Shown in pieces: positions 1 through 12,200 of a stretch of DNA of 64,000 bases. Positions within the stretch are counted from its first letter, which is position 1. Each line of letters begins with the position of its first letter. Position numbers and translations under genes: made by a program. Origin of the DNA: Bolinopsis microptera (taxonomy: Eukaryota > Ctenophora > Tentaculata > Lobata > Bolinopsidae); assembly GCF_026151205.1 (NCBI RefSeq), contig NC_087074.1, forward strand, positions 9,705,226 through 9,769,225, written 5' to 3'. Under the pieces are notes generated by a model, which was not told where the DNA came from, did not search any database, and was given only the letters and a program-made list of their open reading frames with translations.

Positions 1-1644
1 ATGACAAAACGTTAAAATATGTACTGTCTCCAGCTTAACACTCAGATATGTGCGTAATTTCTTCAGTTAAACATAGGAATATGTACATAGCATCTCTCGT
101 CAGAACACTACACATACTGTTCAACAGTGTACAAATATATGTGTTGAGTACTCAGTAAACAGGAGCTGGTAATTTGAGAAGTGTAAACTAGTATTCCATT
201 TTGTAGTGTACACAGTCATAATGTATTTCCTCTACAAAATAGGTTAGATAGGTTGCCAACTACGACTGAGCATTGAGAAAATCTTTCTACCTACAAGATT
301 GAAGGATCAGAAATCAAATCTAACAGCCCCCTGAAACTTAATTGTAGTGCCCATTCACACAGGGGGGGGGGGGGGGGGGGGATACCGCCCTTCCTGCACC
401 CCCTGCGAACTGCTCCAGAGGGTATGAAGCTTTGAGCTCTGTGTAATTAGCACACTTCCTACCACGTGTGTGAGGTTAATCATGTGATAACAGTCACGTG
501 ACCGTTACCATGGTAACTGGTTGGAAGACCTCACACTTGTATCTCCTCAAAGACACACCCTTGTACGGGATACGTGAGAGAGGGAGAATATCCTTACTTC
601 TTGGACACGTGCACATGAAGAGCGATTACCCTCCCAATTACACAAGATACTATCAAGATTGTAGCCCTTTGAATCATTAATGCTAATCAGACTTGGCAGA
701 TTGTTTCGCGGCACAGCTTCTTTTCCACACTTAATAACAAGTAAGGCAAGTCACACACCTTCTTAACAACACACCTTCCCGTTTATTAACAAAGTTGCAT
801 GAGAACCAGCCTACCGACGTTAATGTGGTTCTTTGCACAGGGATAGTGGATACAGGATGTAAGAGAACCAGTAATCTTCTACACATCCTGTCATCACACG
901 TCCACCACAACCCATCCAACCTGCCCAATTATCCTCATTAACCCCCAATTATCCTCATTAACCCCACAATTGGGACCTGCCATGAGCATGTTCTAGCACG
1001 CTCCTCCCCGCACTAATATGTCTCCAGACACACACAAACACGCTAACAGAGACCCACAGGGTCTCCCTCACACACACCCCTGACATGATGACCTTGTCAT
1101 GGACCCACAGGACTCTCTCTCCTGGTGAACAATCAACATAAAGCACAATCAGTGAGTAAGTGAGGGGCTCACGTGCCCAGTGCAGTACCCTGAGGAACCC
1201 AATTAGGAAATGGTGGTGAAGTGAGGTGGTAAGTAATTGTCTGACAGGTAATGAGGTAACTCCTCTTCACACTCATTTGGAATGAGAGGAGATGAGTGGT
1301 GTAGTGGGCGCGTCTCACGAATCTTTTATTTTCAAGACATAGAAATCAGGGCGCATTATTTGAAACAAGAGCTGTCTTATCGGTCTATTGTATCGATAAC
1401 GTACACCATTTAATTGATGCCATGTTGAAGCCTAGCTGGCTCGATGGACGAATATGAAATCAGAGAGGGTATAATTAACCTCACCGTCGGTAAATTTATC
1501 AAAGGACGAAAGATAAACGCTGGTTTGAACTATCATAGTGGTCTGGAGAAAGCTCGACACACTGCTCTCCTTAAAATAGTTGGAGTGTGTGTCCGATGAG
1601 ACAACCTACTTGAAGTTTACAACTACCAACTGAAATCTACGTAC
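1..1644. other. Presumed intron/continuation of the PPM1D-like gene; no exon recognised
   Basis: The next PP2C exon should carry the region after the GDS motif, and none was found on the minus strand here, so it probably lies beyond the left edge. The stretch has a run of about 21 G near 361-381 and a tandem pair of a 20-bp AT-rich motif near 926-965. CACGTG sites occur near 463, 494 and 1676. The short ORFs look like chance. Confidence 0.5.
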
Positions 1645-2606
1645 CGTTACGAGTGAGAGTGACGGTTGAGTCCCCCACGTGAGCTACTATCAGCTTGTTA
1701 CCCCGGACAACAACCAGGGAGGCTGTGGATCCTGCTGTGCTGTTGTACAGACCACTACGGTGTTTGGACCACTTTTCTGAGGGTGGGGTCGAGTTAGGGA
1801 TATGGAAAGACAGAGAGAGGTTGGTACTTTCCCTACTTTTCGATTAGAGTTTAAGTATTAGGTTATACAATGAGCATAAAACGTTATTATAGTTTTGGAT
1901 CACCAAAATAACGATGATGTGATATTCACAGATACTTTATTAGATTAAAAATAAATTTTTTTAGTTTACTTAAACATAAAGAAAATGTAAACTAACCGAT
2001 ATTGTTCCACATTTCCCGCTGTGTCTCTGCAAACCCCATTTGTACAGCCGTTTTCACCTTGTCATCCTCTTTACTGTGAAACATCTTCTGCTTCCTGAGA
2101 ATATCAGACTTAGTGATACGTCAATGTTTTCAATCAACTATAATTTAACTAAAAAGAGAAATTATTTCGATAGAAAAACAAAATCAAGTTCACTGTTGTA
2201 CTAATTACTCGTGAAAATGCCCCTAGCAAACCTGATGTTATGCCAGAGGTTACGTTGACAAAAACTGGCCGCATCCTGACCACCATGGCCATCATACACA
2301 GCGAAACACGCCTCCTGGTTGTCAGTATCCACAGTTACGGAGGAGAAGTCCTCCATGTAGGCCCTGCCACCTTGGTGCTGGGACACACTTGCTCTCACTC
2401 TGAAACCTGGGAGGGAGGAGGAACTGTCAACAGGCTCCACAAGGGGAGAGGGGAATATGATACAGGCTCTACTACCTATCTACTACATAGATGTATATTA
2501 AAGAAAACTGTGTGCAGCAAGTGGGAAGTAAACACACTAGCAGAAAGGTTTAACCGTACGTATTTCGGGGGAAATTTGTAACTGGAAGCTGTGTCTTACC
2601 TTCCAT
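1645..2606 (-). CDS. PPM1D/Wip1-like PP2C-family Ser/Thr phosphatase, N-terminal part (runs off the left edge)
   Basis: Metal-dependent PP2C phosphatases remove phosphate from Ser/Thr; PPM1D-type members act in stress and DNA-damage signalling in vertebrates. Four coding exons join in phase on the minus strand: 2600-2606 (M-E-G start), 2232-2406, 1997-2094 and 1645-1776. They give 137 residues. Visible PP2C signatures are QGGRAYMED (metal-binding Glu/Asp), FAVYDGHGG (metal-binding Asp), STAGSTASLVVVRGNK and VAHVGDS. The stretches between them, such as LWHNIRKQK, align with PPM1D rather than PPM1A, PPM1G or PPM1K. The vertebrate protein has a long insert between the first two motifs; here it is only a few residues. 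The start is chosen because a 7-nt coding exon with a GTAAGA donor joins in phase and gives an N-terminus of vertebrate length. A further ATG at 2440 would need unspliced sequence. The C-terminal half of the phosphatase domain is outside the window. Confidence 0.86.
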
Positions 2607-2761
2607 ATCCGGACTGGTGGGACTCTTCAATAACAGGGGAAGTGAAACTCTCTTCAAGAACAGTAGTCACGTGGCACAGGCTACAAACACAGGGCTCTGT
2701 AGAGGAGGGAGAAAGGAGACGTTCTACTGTTAATCAGTCATCCTAACTTGTCCTAGAGAGG

Positions 2762-3274
2762 GTGTTGTTAGTTTTTAACGAGTGTAAGGAATGTGTTGTA
2801 AGGAGTGTGTTGTAGGGAGTGTGTTGTAAGGAGTGTGTTGTTAGTTTTTAACGAGTGTAAGGAGTGTGTTGTAAGGAGTGTGTTCTAAGGAGTGTGTTGT
2901 AAGGAGTGTGTTGTAAAGATTGTGTTGTAAGGAGTGTGTTGTAAGGATTGTGTTGTAAGGAGTGTGTTGTAAGGAGTGTGTTGTAAGGAGTGTGTTGTAA
3001 GGAGTGTGTTGTAAGGAGTGTGTTGTAAGGAGTGTGTTGTAAGGAGTGTGTTGTAAGGAGTGTTTTGTTAGGAGTGTGTTGTAAGGAGTGTGTTGTAAGG
3101 AGTGTGTTGTAAGGAGTGTGTTGTAAGGAGTGTGTTGTAAGGAGTGTGTTGTAAGGAGTGTTTTGTTAGGAGTGTGTTGTAAGGAGTGTGTTGTAAGGAG
3201 TGTGTTGTAAGGAGTGTGTTGTAAGGAGTGTGTTGTAAGGAGTGTGTTGTAAGGAGTGTGTTGTTAGCAGTGTT
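2762..3274. repeat. Minisatellite, 14-bp unit GGAGTGTGTTGTAA
   Basis: About 35 near-perfect tandem copies of a 14-bp unit. Variants (TTTTGTTA, ATTGTG) recur in the same order near 3060 and 3160, which indicates a higher-order unit of about 100 bp made by duplicating several units together. Confidence 0.95.
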
Positions 3275-4245
3275 GTGATGAGCAGGGTATATTGAGAGGT
3301 ATGTTATAACCCGGTGTAATGAGTCCTTAGTAAAAGCTGGTGTTTGGTGAGGTGTGGGAAATGAGGCGGTTGTTTTGAAATGGGATACAAAGAGGGGGGA
3401 GGGGGTTATTATAGGAGTGTAGGATGAGTGCGAGCCGCGAATAGGCGAATGTTGATACGATTCCTAATTACACAACCAAATCTCATGTAGATTCTGCCAG
3501 GTTAAGTATGAATTACAGCAATAACAATGGTAAGTAATTCAGGAATATGGTGAATCAAATAAAATTCGGCAGTATTTTAGAAGTTTAAAGCAAAGCAGAA
3601 CTAATTTTGACAATTACAGACTCAGGCGAGGAATTTGTTTCCGGTACTTATAAAACTAACTTATAACGCAATTCCCAACCGCTAACTATGCTGCAAATTG
3701 ATTTACATATTATATATATATATTTATAGGTATGTAAATTAACAAAATATACTAAAGACGCTAAAGAAAATGAAATCAACAGGGAAGACGTTTATCATTT
3801 CAACATATCTGGTAAGCTGAATTGTTTCACTTTCTGTGGAACTGTTCCACAAAAGTGGCGATGTCTCTCTTTGCGTTGGGCTCCTCGGAAATATCCATAA
3901 ACTTAAACGAAGTACACAAAATAGGATTTGGGTGCTAACCGTATATGTTAACCGACCTTAGGTTAACAAACCAAATCGCTAAAGTAAATTAGATATTTAT
4001 GAAGGTTGATGGTGATGCTAAAACCAGACCTTTACTCATTGGCTGAAAGAAAGCATGCGGTGAAAATACGGCTATTTCATTGGTTGGAGTCTGTAAAAGC
4101 AGTTCACGAGACGACGAAGGCAAGTACGTCAGAGACAATCAATGTCAAGTTGAATATCGAACTTTTAAACCGTTAAATATAAATAGTAACGACTGAGTAA
4201 CTAGTAAGCGATCACGTTAACACTTTTACCGAAAACTACCAGGTA

Positions 4246-4505
<260 letters not shown>

Positions 4506-4894
4506 GCCAGCTAGTGCTACTATCTTCACTATTTTATAACCCTTATTGGGTTATAATAACACTGGAGGTGAGCTTCAATATAAGACCACCGAGTAGCTGT
4601 GATGAATTTATGTATTGCAAGCTTTGAGGTATCAATTTATGTCATACAAAGGCAGCTGTTTATTATACAGTATATGTAGGTAAAAACAAATCACCATATT
4701 CAGAAGTTGGATGATCAGACAACTTCACCAAGGCAATGAAGGAAAGTTCGCAACGGTATAATAACATTGATATCCCTGAATAAAGGAATTGAGCAACGTG
4801 TTTAGAAAAGAACTGTAATAGGAAACTACTCGTCTGAAGGCGTTCGTGGTGACTTACAACTCGATCACATACCGGTAAAATGTTGATAATTGAA

Positions 4895-5110
4895 ATGTAG
4901 GACGTAATATAGGATGTATAATGTAATGTAGAATAATTTAGGATGTACAGTGTAATGTAATGTAGAATAATTTAGGATGTAAAGTATAATTTAATGTAGG
5001 CTGGATTGTAGGATGTTATGTATAATGTATGTATTATAGGATAATGTAGGATGCAAAGTGTAATTTAATGTAGAATAATGTAGTATGTCAAATATAATGT
5101 AGAGGATATT
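4895..5110. repeat. Degenerate AT-rich tandem repeat
   Basis: Loose repeats built on GGATGTA and TAATGTAG words, about 35-50 bp apart. Copies have diverged by substitution and length change, so this is an old array. Confidence 0.6.
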
Positions 5111-5485
5111 TCAATGTAAAGACTACCAAGCGTGAAATCTAATTATTATCAAAGGAGAGCAAGTAACAGAGCAGTGAGGCGTGAGCTCCAACCAGAGATA
5201 TTAAAAAGAAGATCATTTCGATTAAAATGTTTTAAAGATTTTATTTTATTGTTCAAATGAATGCGAATCAAATGTCTGACTTTATTCGATGTAAATTAGG
5301 TAAATATTTGGACAACGAAATTAATTAAAACACAAGACGACTGAAAACTGATAAAAGTCTAAGAAAATCAACAGAACTTACCGTTTATATACACAGTTAC
5401 AAAATTAGCAAGTACATATAATGCACATCACACGACTTTTTAGCAGCTGCGGCAGCTGGCCGAGGAAGCGTGAAAAGCGCGGCAA

Positions 5486-5528
5486 TCTTATCACGTGACG
5501 TCACAAACCACGTGATGCGCCCACGTGG
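5486..5528. promoter_or_regulatory. Three CACGTG E-boxes, one fused to a CRE-like TGACGTCA
   Basis: CACGTGACGTCA is followed within 35 bp by CCACGTGA and CCACGTGG. CACGTG is the core of bHLH-ZIP/PAS factors and TGACGTCA the core of CREB/ATF factors. No transcript start is assigned here, so regulatory function is inferred. Confidence 0.45.
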
Positions 5529-6072
5529 TACAGCCTGTTGTACACAAGCAAGGGTGCACACTGCACACCTGTTATTATACTCACTTCCTACTCTTAATAC
5601 TTGCAAAGCAGTGCTCCCTGGACCAAGTCCAGCACACGCAGGGCCGTTAAGCTAAGATAACTCATTCCTGCACAAAATAAATAACAATGTTTAGTAGCGA
5701 GATGTGGCGGGAATTCGATAAATGTATTATTGGCACAAGGATTGAAATGTCTTAGTAATATCGTTATCTCAGAAACTCAATTTATAATGAATGTTCGCTC
5801 CACAAGTTACGTGAAAGGACCGGCTTGTTAGGGCTCGTTACAGAGCTGATAAACAAACTACTGTCGCCTGCCATACATACCCCGTTGTTTCAAGCGGCCG
5901 TGTTACAAAAGAAAACACACTGAGTATACTACATATAATAAACTATATCATATAGTAGGACTGCGGAGGAGGGCACAGAGCAATCAGCACAATCAGTCTG
6001 TAGGGGGTAACGGTGAAATGAGCTGACCGGGCTCTTATCTTATTATACCTAGCCCAGGGAAACTTGAGTCAT

Positions 6073-6112
6073 GCACCACGTGACGTCATCACACACCACG
6101 TGACGTTATCAA
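6073..6112. promoter_or_regulatory. Duplicated CCACGTGACGT composite sites
   Basis: Two copies of ACCACGTGACGT lie 24 bp apart, the first reading into TGACGTCA. This is the same fused E-box/CRE arrangement as near 5490. Confidence 0.45.
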
Positions 6113-8546
6113 TGTCTCAGATGCTCTATCACCATAACAACTGGGCGGAGTGTCAAATGGTCTCCAGTTGTGGTTTGTTATTGGATCGGGTAGATGAAGA
6201 GGGAGGGTCCGGTAACTGGCAAGCAATAAGGTAGGAGGTGTGCTCGCCTACAATTTTAAGTAATAATAAGGGTACGTAGTCAGTATACATACATAGATAC
6301 TTGAGAGAAATCCGTCCGTGAAAGTCCATATAAAGATAGTAGAGGACAGGTCCTACTGTAACTGTAACAGTGATCTAGTGATTCAAAGTCTAGAAGGGCG
6401 GGAGTATTCTTCATAAGCAGCACGATACAACATAGTGTATGTTCACCAGCAAGCATGTATCATAGCAGACTAAGACTGGTGAAAGCGGCTGTTTCAAATG
6501 GGACCGAACACACCATGAAACATGGCCGTTGTTACACCCGCATTGGATGACATAATATATGAAATACCATTAGTCGTTTGTCCGGGACCGGGGAGATGCG
6601 GGTCACTACCATCTGCCCACAATGCAATTAAAGTTCCTACTTTTCGAAACATTACGGCGGGAGAGTTCAAGTTGTTGAGACTCATTTTACTAGATTTATA
6701 GTAAAAGCTCTATTGAGTTCATCACAGGAAGTCTGTACAAGTTCTAGCAAAACTTCCACTATCTTAAGCTATCGCAGTATATATGATGAGACAACATTTA
6801 CAAAGTCAAAAGGTAGATATTGTACAGCTGAAACAGGATTTCAAGAAATAAATTAGGCAGACGATCGTTGGGAAAGGGTGAGTCCCACTGTTGGACAGGT
6901 AATAATTTCAACACTAAACAATTCACAAAATGTATATTAAATTAGAGTCAGACAGCTGCTTTAAAAAGAAAGTTAAGCCCTATTAACACGCCCAGTGCTA
7001 TACGCCACTAAATAAGTTTAGAAAAATTAGAAGGAGCTCCGGGAGGGCAAATCTGAAGAGACCCCACCTCGATACAGCTTATCTCTAAGCATATCTCTGA
7101 AAATGAGATATCTCGAAGGTGGTCTGAAACACAAGGGTGGCCTCATATCTTCCACCACTGAGCTTTCTTGCGAGGTGCGGAAGACTTTTTAATTAATTGC
7201 CGGGTAACACGTTTCATGGTAAAAGTGGGTATCACGTTTCAAAGATACTGGCAAAGTTAGATACAACATGGTTGCGATGCAACTGTCTTATTTTGGTTAA
7301 AGCTGGTCTGATCAAGTATCAGAAACCACATATTTCAGTTATAAGTGTAATTGCCCCAATCAATTGACAGCATTTCGCAAGAAATACTGATTACCCTCAT
7401 TTTATCAAATACTGCTAATTATTCCACAAACTAGTGGACAGTGGTTGATTACAAAACGAAAATCAGATCAGATTTATACAGCATAGACGGTATGTAATTA
7501 GCTTGATAAATAAATTAAAGAAATCGAAACGACTGTTATAATATTACCGTAACATGAATTAGTATAACAACATCTTAAATTATCTTCAAGTTCTGGCTTG
7601 TTGAACGGATCTGGAGACTACTTGCGAAGGAATGCAAAAGACTACATTTTCAACATTTACTAACTCCCACTACGGGCAATCGGTACAACTACTTGATAAT
7701 TCTTGACATTTGACAATTTACAATCTAATGGTCTGAAGAATTTAAAACAAAGCACGTGAAATGTTGAAAAAGAATGCGAGCCCACGAGAGAAGGCCGCAT
7801 GTCAAAAGTCTCTCTCTAATTGGTCGAGAACGGCCTACATCTCACAAGATACACACATAACATACCAAGAAGAAGAGAAGAGGAGATAAGAAAAGTGGGC
7901 TGCTGTACAAATCCTGACAATTAGAACTGACGACAGGTTATTGATGACGACAGAACCTATCATTGATGACAGGCCGAGGATGTGTTAGTACCACAGATCA
8001 GTTTCGTTAGTGTACAGATGAAGGGGTATTATATTGTGTGTGTGTGTGTGTGGAGTAACATTCTACCATTGCAAGCGTGTGTAAACATTCACATTCATGA
8101 CAGGCTGTGAAATGAATCGGGGAGTAGCTGCTGCGGGATATAATAGAATCACACAGCATTTGCATATTTTCCAGTGAATAAAAGGCGCCAAATCCAAATC
8201 TGACAACTAAACTTTTAAAAACGCAATCATTGTCACGCTGAAGTCGAGATATATAGGGAGAGCGACAATCGAGTGAACGCAACTAAAGTGCAACTGCAAG
8301 CACTGTGATTTACGATGTTAGCTCAGAAACTCTGATAGGTGAACTGTAACTGTCGTGGTGGGTAGTGAACATTTAAATAGATTACTAAAATATCAAGAGA
8401 CTAATAAATACTGTAAATAGAGCAGTAGGTAAACAGGTAGACAATGCTACCACGGTTGAATCATTCCAACACCACACATACAACCACCCCAGCACTGTAC
8501 ACACTGCTGCAACTGGTAGGACACTAGCGCGCGCTCTGCTATATCC

Positions 8547-8792
8547 CACGTGCTACTTCCCTGGTAACCACGTGACACAGCTCGGGTACCACGTGACACC
8601 CTCGTCACGTGACGTAGACGTAGTTGTCACACAGATAATGAGAGGTATAATGAGAGAGGTTGATAGTGCAACACTGTACGGCAACAGTGCGGGCCGGAGT
8701 TAAACACAGGATGCGATGAGAGCACGTGGTGTCGTCACGTGGTTTCTGCAGCAACATCACGCGACTCAGAAATACCACGTGATTTACACGTG
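8547..8792. promoter_or_regulatory. Cluster of eight CACGTG E-boxes upstream of the Disabled-like gene
   Basis: CACGTG occurs at 8547, 8569, 8590, 8606, 8723, 8736, 8776 and 8787. By chance one is expected every few kilobases. Several have the TCACGTGA/CCACGTGA form bound by MITF/TFE- or USF-type bHLH-ZIP proteins. The block ends about 450 bp before the first candidate coding exon of the Disabled-like gene, so it is a plausible promoter or enhancer. Confidence 0.55.
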
Positions 8793-9222
8793 CGCCTATT
8801 GTACTGTACACATTACAGAATTGGCGGGCGATTCAACGTATATACAGCTGCTCCAAATATAGATGAGGCCAGCGTCGACCGTAAGCAGTTTAACAGAAAT
8901 AAAATCTATGTTTATAGTTGGCTGGAAACACGACTACTAATACAGTATCACCCTTTCTGCTGAAATTGAAATCGTAAGGCAGGAACCAGAAAATTGGCTG
9001 GATACTATCCAGTGGATAGGAAGCATTAAAGGGCGTGGCCAGTACTGTAACATGACTACTTTACAGTCGTACGTAAACAGTAAACATATGCCGTCTTGCC
9101 ACGCGGCGGAATGTAAGTAGAAGTAATCTGATGAGGCGTCCTACTGAGCAGCATGCACACTTCAGGAGCAAACTAGTGGTCCAATGACCTGGAAATCGAT
9201 TGCTCTGTTCGTTGTTTCTGAC

Positions 9223-9243
9223 ATGGGAGAACCTAGAGGATGA
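9223..9243 (+). CDS. Six-codon uORF overlapping the candidate adaptor start (ATGA)
   Basis: ATG at 9223 opens a six-residue reading frame whose TGA (9241-9243) overlaps the ATG at 9240. If this exon is the true first exon, initiation at 9240 would depend on leaky scanning or termination-reinitiation. It could also be fortuitous. Confidence 0.25.
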   Translation: MGEPRG

Positions 9244-12200
9244 ACGACGTGGTCCGGGATCTAAAAAGATGGGCGATGGACATGAAAATACTGACAGTGC
9301 CCCAGGATAAAAGGAGATTACTGGACATACAGACCCACAACACTGACAGTACGCCGGTACTGTCCCCAGAGATACGTGCCCACACCCAGACCCTGCTCTC
9401 GCTCTCTAATGTCAGGTTAGTGCGGTGATTTTAGTGGGTTTAAAACCAATATTAGCTTGTCACACGGGGGAATTTTGGGTTGTCCTTATCTCTGAATGTG
9501 AAATTCTATACAGTACGCCGTATCAGCTGCAATATGATAGCAGCAGCATTATCCATTACAGACGGCCAGTTTCAACGGTGCAGTAGTTTGCGTTTCTTAC
9601 TTTCTTATATTGTACGGTCAACATACTTCATTTGTTGTAAGGTGCCTTTATAACACTGCCATTGAATAAGCTTAACACTGCCGTTATCTTTAGTCTTAGC
9701 AACACTAAGCTCGCTGACAGTACTCAGTATAATATGTAGTTTTAAGATAGTGAACTTCATTTGCAAATTTCGATCGTAACGTTAGAGCAGGAGTTTTATA
9801 AATTGATAATATTTATATTGCTACGACTTTTTCTTTTTTCTTTTTGTTCGATCACTGCAATAGGCATTTCTTATACTAATTTATAGAGTTATATAACGCT
9901 CAACTTAATAATGAAATATTCTTTAAAACAGGCGTGTATTATTTAAACATTGAAATTATTAAGATAACAATTTTTCGTGTTAACTTAAATAACAATTGTT
10001 AATTGCACTGTAAGTCGACATCTCTAAGTCGCCAGGCTGTGTTTTGTTTGTGATATAGACCTACATTAAGAATAAGATATCCTAAAAGTGACCAAGTTCA
10101 AAGAACCGGTGATTTTTTATAATTATTAGCCACATGGGGTACATGATAGATAATTAAAATATCTTGTAAAGAAAAAAAGCCCATTATTGTAAACTACACA
10201 CTATAGTAATCCACATAATTAATCCGCATAATTAATTCACATAATTCCTACTTGTTTTAAGCTGCTAATAATATTATTAATATTCATCTTACACTTGAAG
10301 TTACCCATTGTTCTAAAATGTTCACGTTTTAATGTTATTAACATAGTTTGGTTTGACAGTTTATTGAGCGAATCGTACGATTTTGTTGGATCTTGTTCTG
10401 TATTTATTATTATTTGATAGGAGTTGTATAAAGTAAGATAAAACAGCTAACCCTGACTACCTGCAGGGTACAGGGTAAGATGTCAGAGAAACCCCCACGT
10501 GCCGCCGCGCCCACCCAACCGGAGGAGCAAGAGCCAGACCTTGAACCCCAACAGATCTCCCGCCTGAGCAGCATCTCCGAGAGGGTGAGGGGGGTCACTG
10601 ACAGCACCAAGAATTTTATCAAGAGAGAGAAAACTGTGACTCCTGCTACAAAGAAAACTTTAGACGGGGTCCTTATTGATGGGAGGCTGACTGAACCAAC
10701 TGGTAAGTGGTTTGTGGCGTTATTAGTGCAATCAGTGAATTAGAAGCTAGTTACTTTGGTATTTTATAAATTGGATAATTTATGGTTTGAGAGATGACTA
10801 GCTCTAACAAATCTTAAACGTTAGAATCCATCAAAATTCCAAGTAAATTTACTACTGAAGATTTTGTAAACTCTGTACACATAAAGCCACAGTATTGAGT
10901 GAGACGTACCTAATCTAGTCTGTATTAGCTGTGTGTACAAACTACAACTCTACAAGTCCCTTTGTCTGAATGTGACTCAACTTTCAAATTGCCGCAACAG
11001 AATCCATTATACAAGTCATGTATAACACCGAAGTAACCAGTAACCAGTTACCAGTAACCAGTAACCAGTAACCAGTAACCAGTAACCAGTAACCAGTAAC
11101 CAGTAACCAGTAACCAGTAACCAGTAACCAGTAACCAGTAACCAGTTACCAGTTACTTTAACTTCAGGAATCCTATACAAAGCTAAGATGATCGGGAGTC
11201 TGAGCGTACAATTCCATAAAGGAGACAAAATGGCGATTGACGCCATGCGAGACCTCAAAGTCATGGCCAAAACATCTGGACGACACAAAGCAAGGATCTA
11301 CCTCCGAATCTCAATCCAAGGAATGCACATTTTAGAAGAGGGCTCAATGAAACAGATAGATATCCACGACCTGGATAAGATCTCGTATCTTGCGGAGGAT
11401 CCCGAAGAAAAGAAAACATTCGGTTACATCTACAACAAGACGATCCGTAACAAGGCGTCTGGTAAGAGCACGACAGTGCACCGACTGTTTGCGATTAAGT
11501 CTCCCAAGTGCATGCTGATAGTGTCCAACATGAAGGCAGTATTCCACTACATGTACGACATGAGGATGTCAGATAACAAGCCGGATGCTGTTAACGTAGA
11601 TATGGCGCTGGTCAGGAAGCAGGCCGAGGAGGAGAAGCAGGAGGCGTCAGCACCACCTGGGGAGACTGGCAGTTTAGTGGGGTCGGATGAAGAGAAAGAT
11701 ACTCTCGGTGAGTACTTGGGAAATTTTACTTACCATTCGAATTGTTAACAGCAAGATCTACAGAGCTTCACTTTTATTAAAAATATTCCGATTACCACGA
11801 AGTCAGATACAATCACTCCAGATTAGGTCTAGTTTATACGTATTTGTTGTTCAGTTAGAATATTGGTGTTCCGTCCTATCACTGTCATACCACCAGGTTT
11901 TGACTACGGTAAGTTGGTGGACTTTGGAGAAGCAGAACAGCAGATTCAACCAGTCGTAGCAGCAGATCCTGAGTTTTACCCCTCCGAGGAGGAGGCCACA
12001 AAGTCAGAGCTAGACCCTGGCCCGGCCATCAACTTGTACGTTACATCACCACGTGGCAATAAACTGGAGGCCTTCGAGGAGGACGAACCTGTTTACAGCA
12101 CTGTCAGAAAAATCAGGGTGGGTAAACTAAAATTCATATTGACTCCGAAAAAGCTTCCATTCGATAAACTAAATTTGGATGAAATCAGATCGCGCAAGAT

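Noticed and set aside
361-381. G run as the end of a poly-G MITE like the one at 53437
   Set aside because: No inverted C-run partner or 8-bp duplication is visible near it.
2240-2581. 113-codon plus ORF
   Set aside because: Antisense to the PPM1D-like exon, whose motifs and splice phases are clear.
2762-3274. Regular repeats resembling a CRISPR array
   Set aside because: Units are 14 bp with no unique spacers, and the window is eukaryotic.
8007-8963. Several 68-91-codon ORFs
   Set aside because: Overlap on both strands, atypical composition, no domains; the region looks regulatory.
11016-11288. 90-codon minus ORF with a Leu-Val-Thr-Gly-Tyr-Trp repeat
   Set aside because: Antisense translation of the CCAGTAA heptamer array and the PTB exon.
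11188-11748. Alternative identity of the PTB gene as GULP, NUMB or FE65
   Set aside because: The YKAKMIG opening and the C-terminal clathrin, NPF and DPF motifs fit Disabled better; a PTB phylogeny would be decisive.
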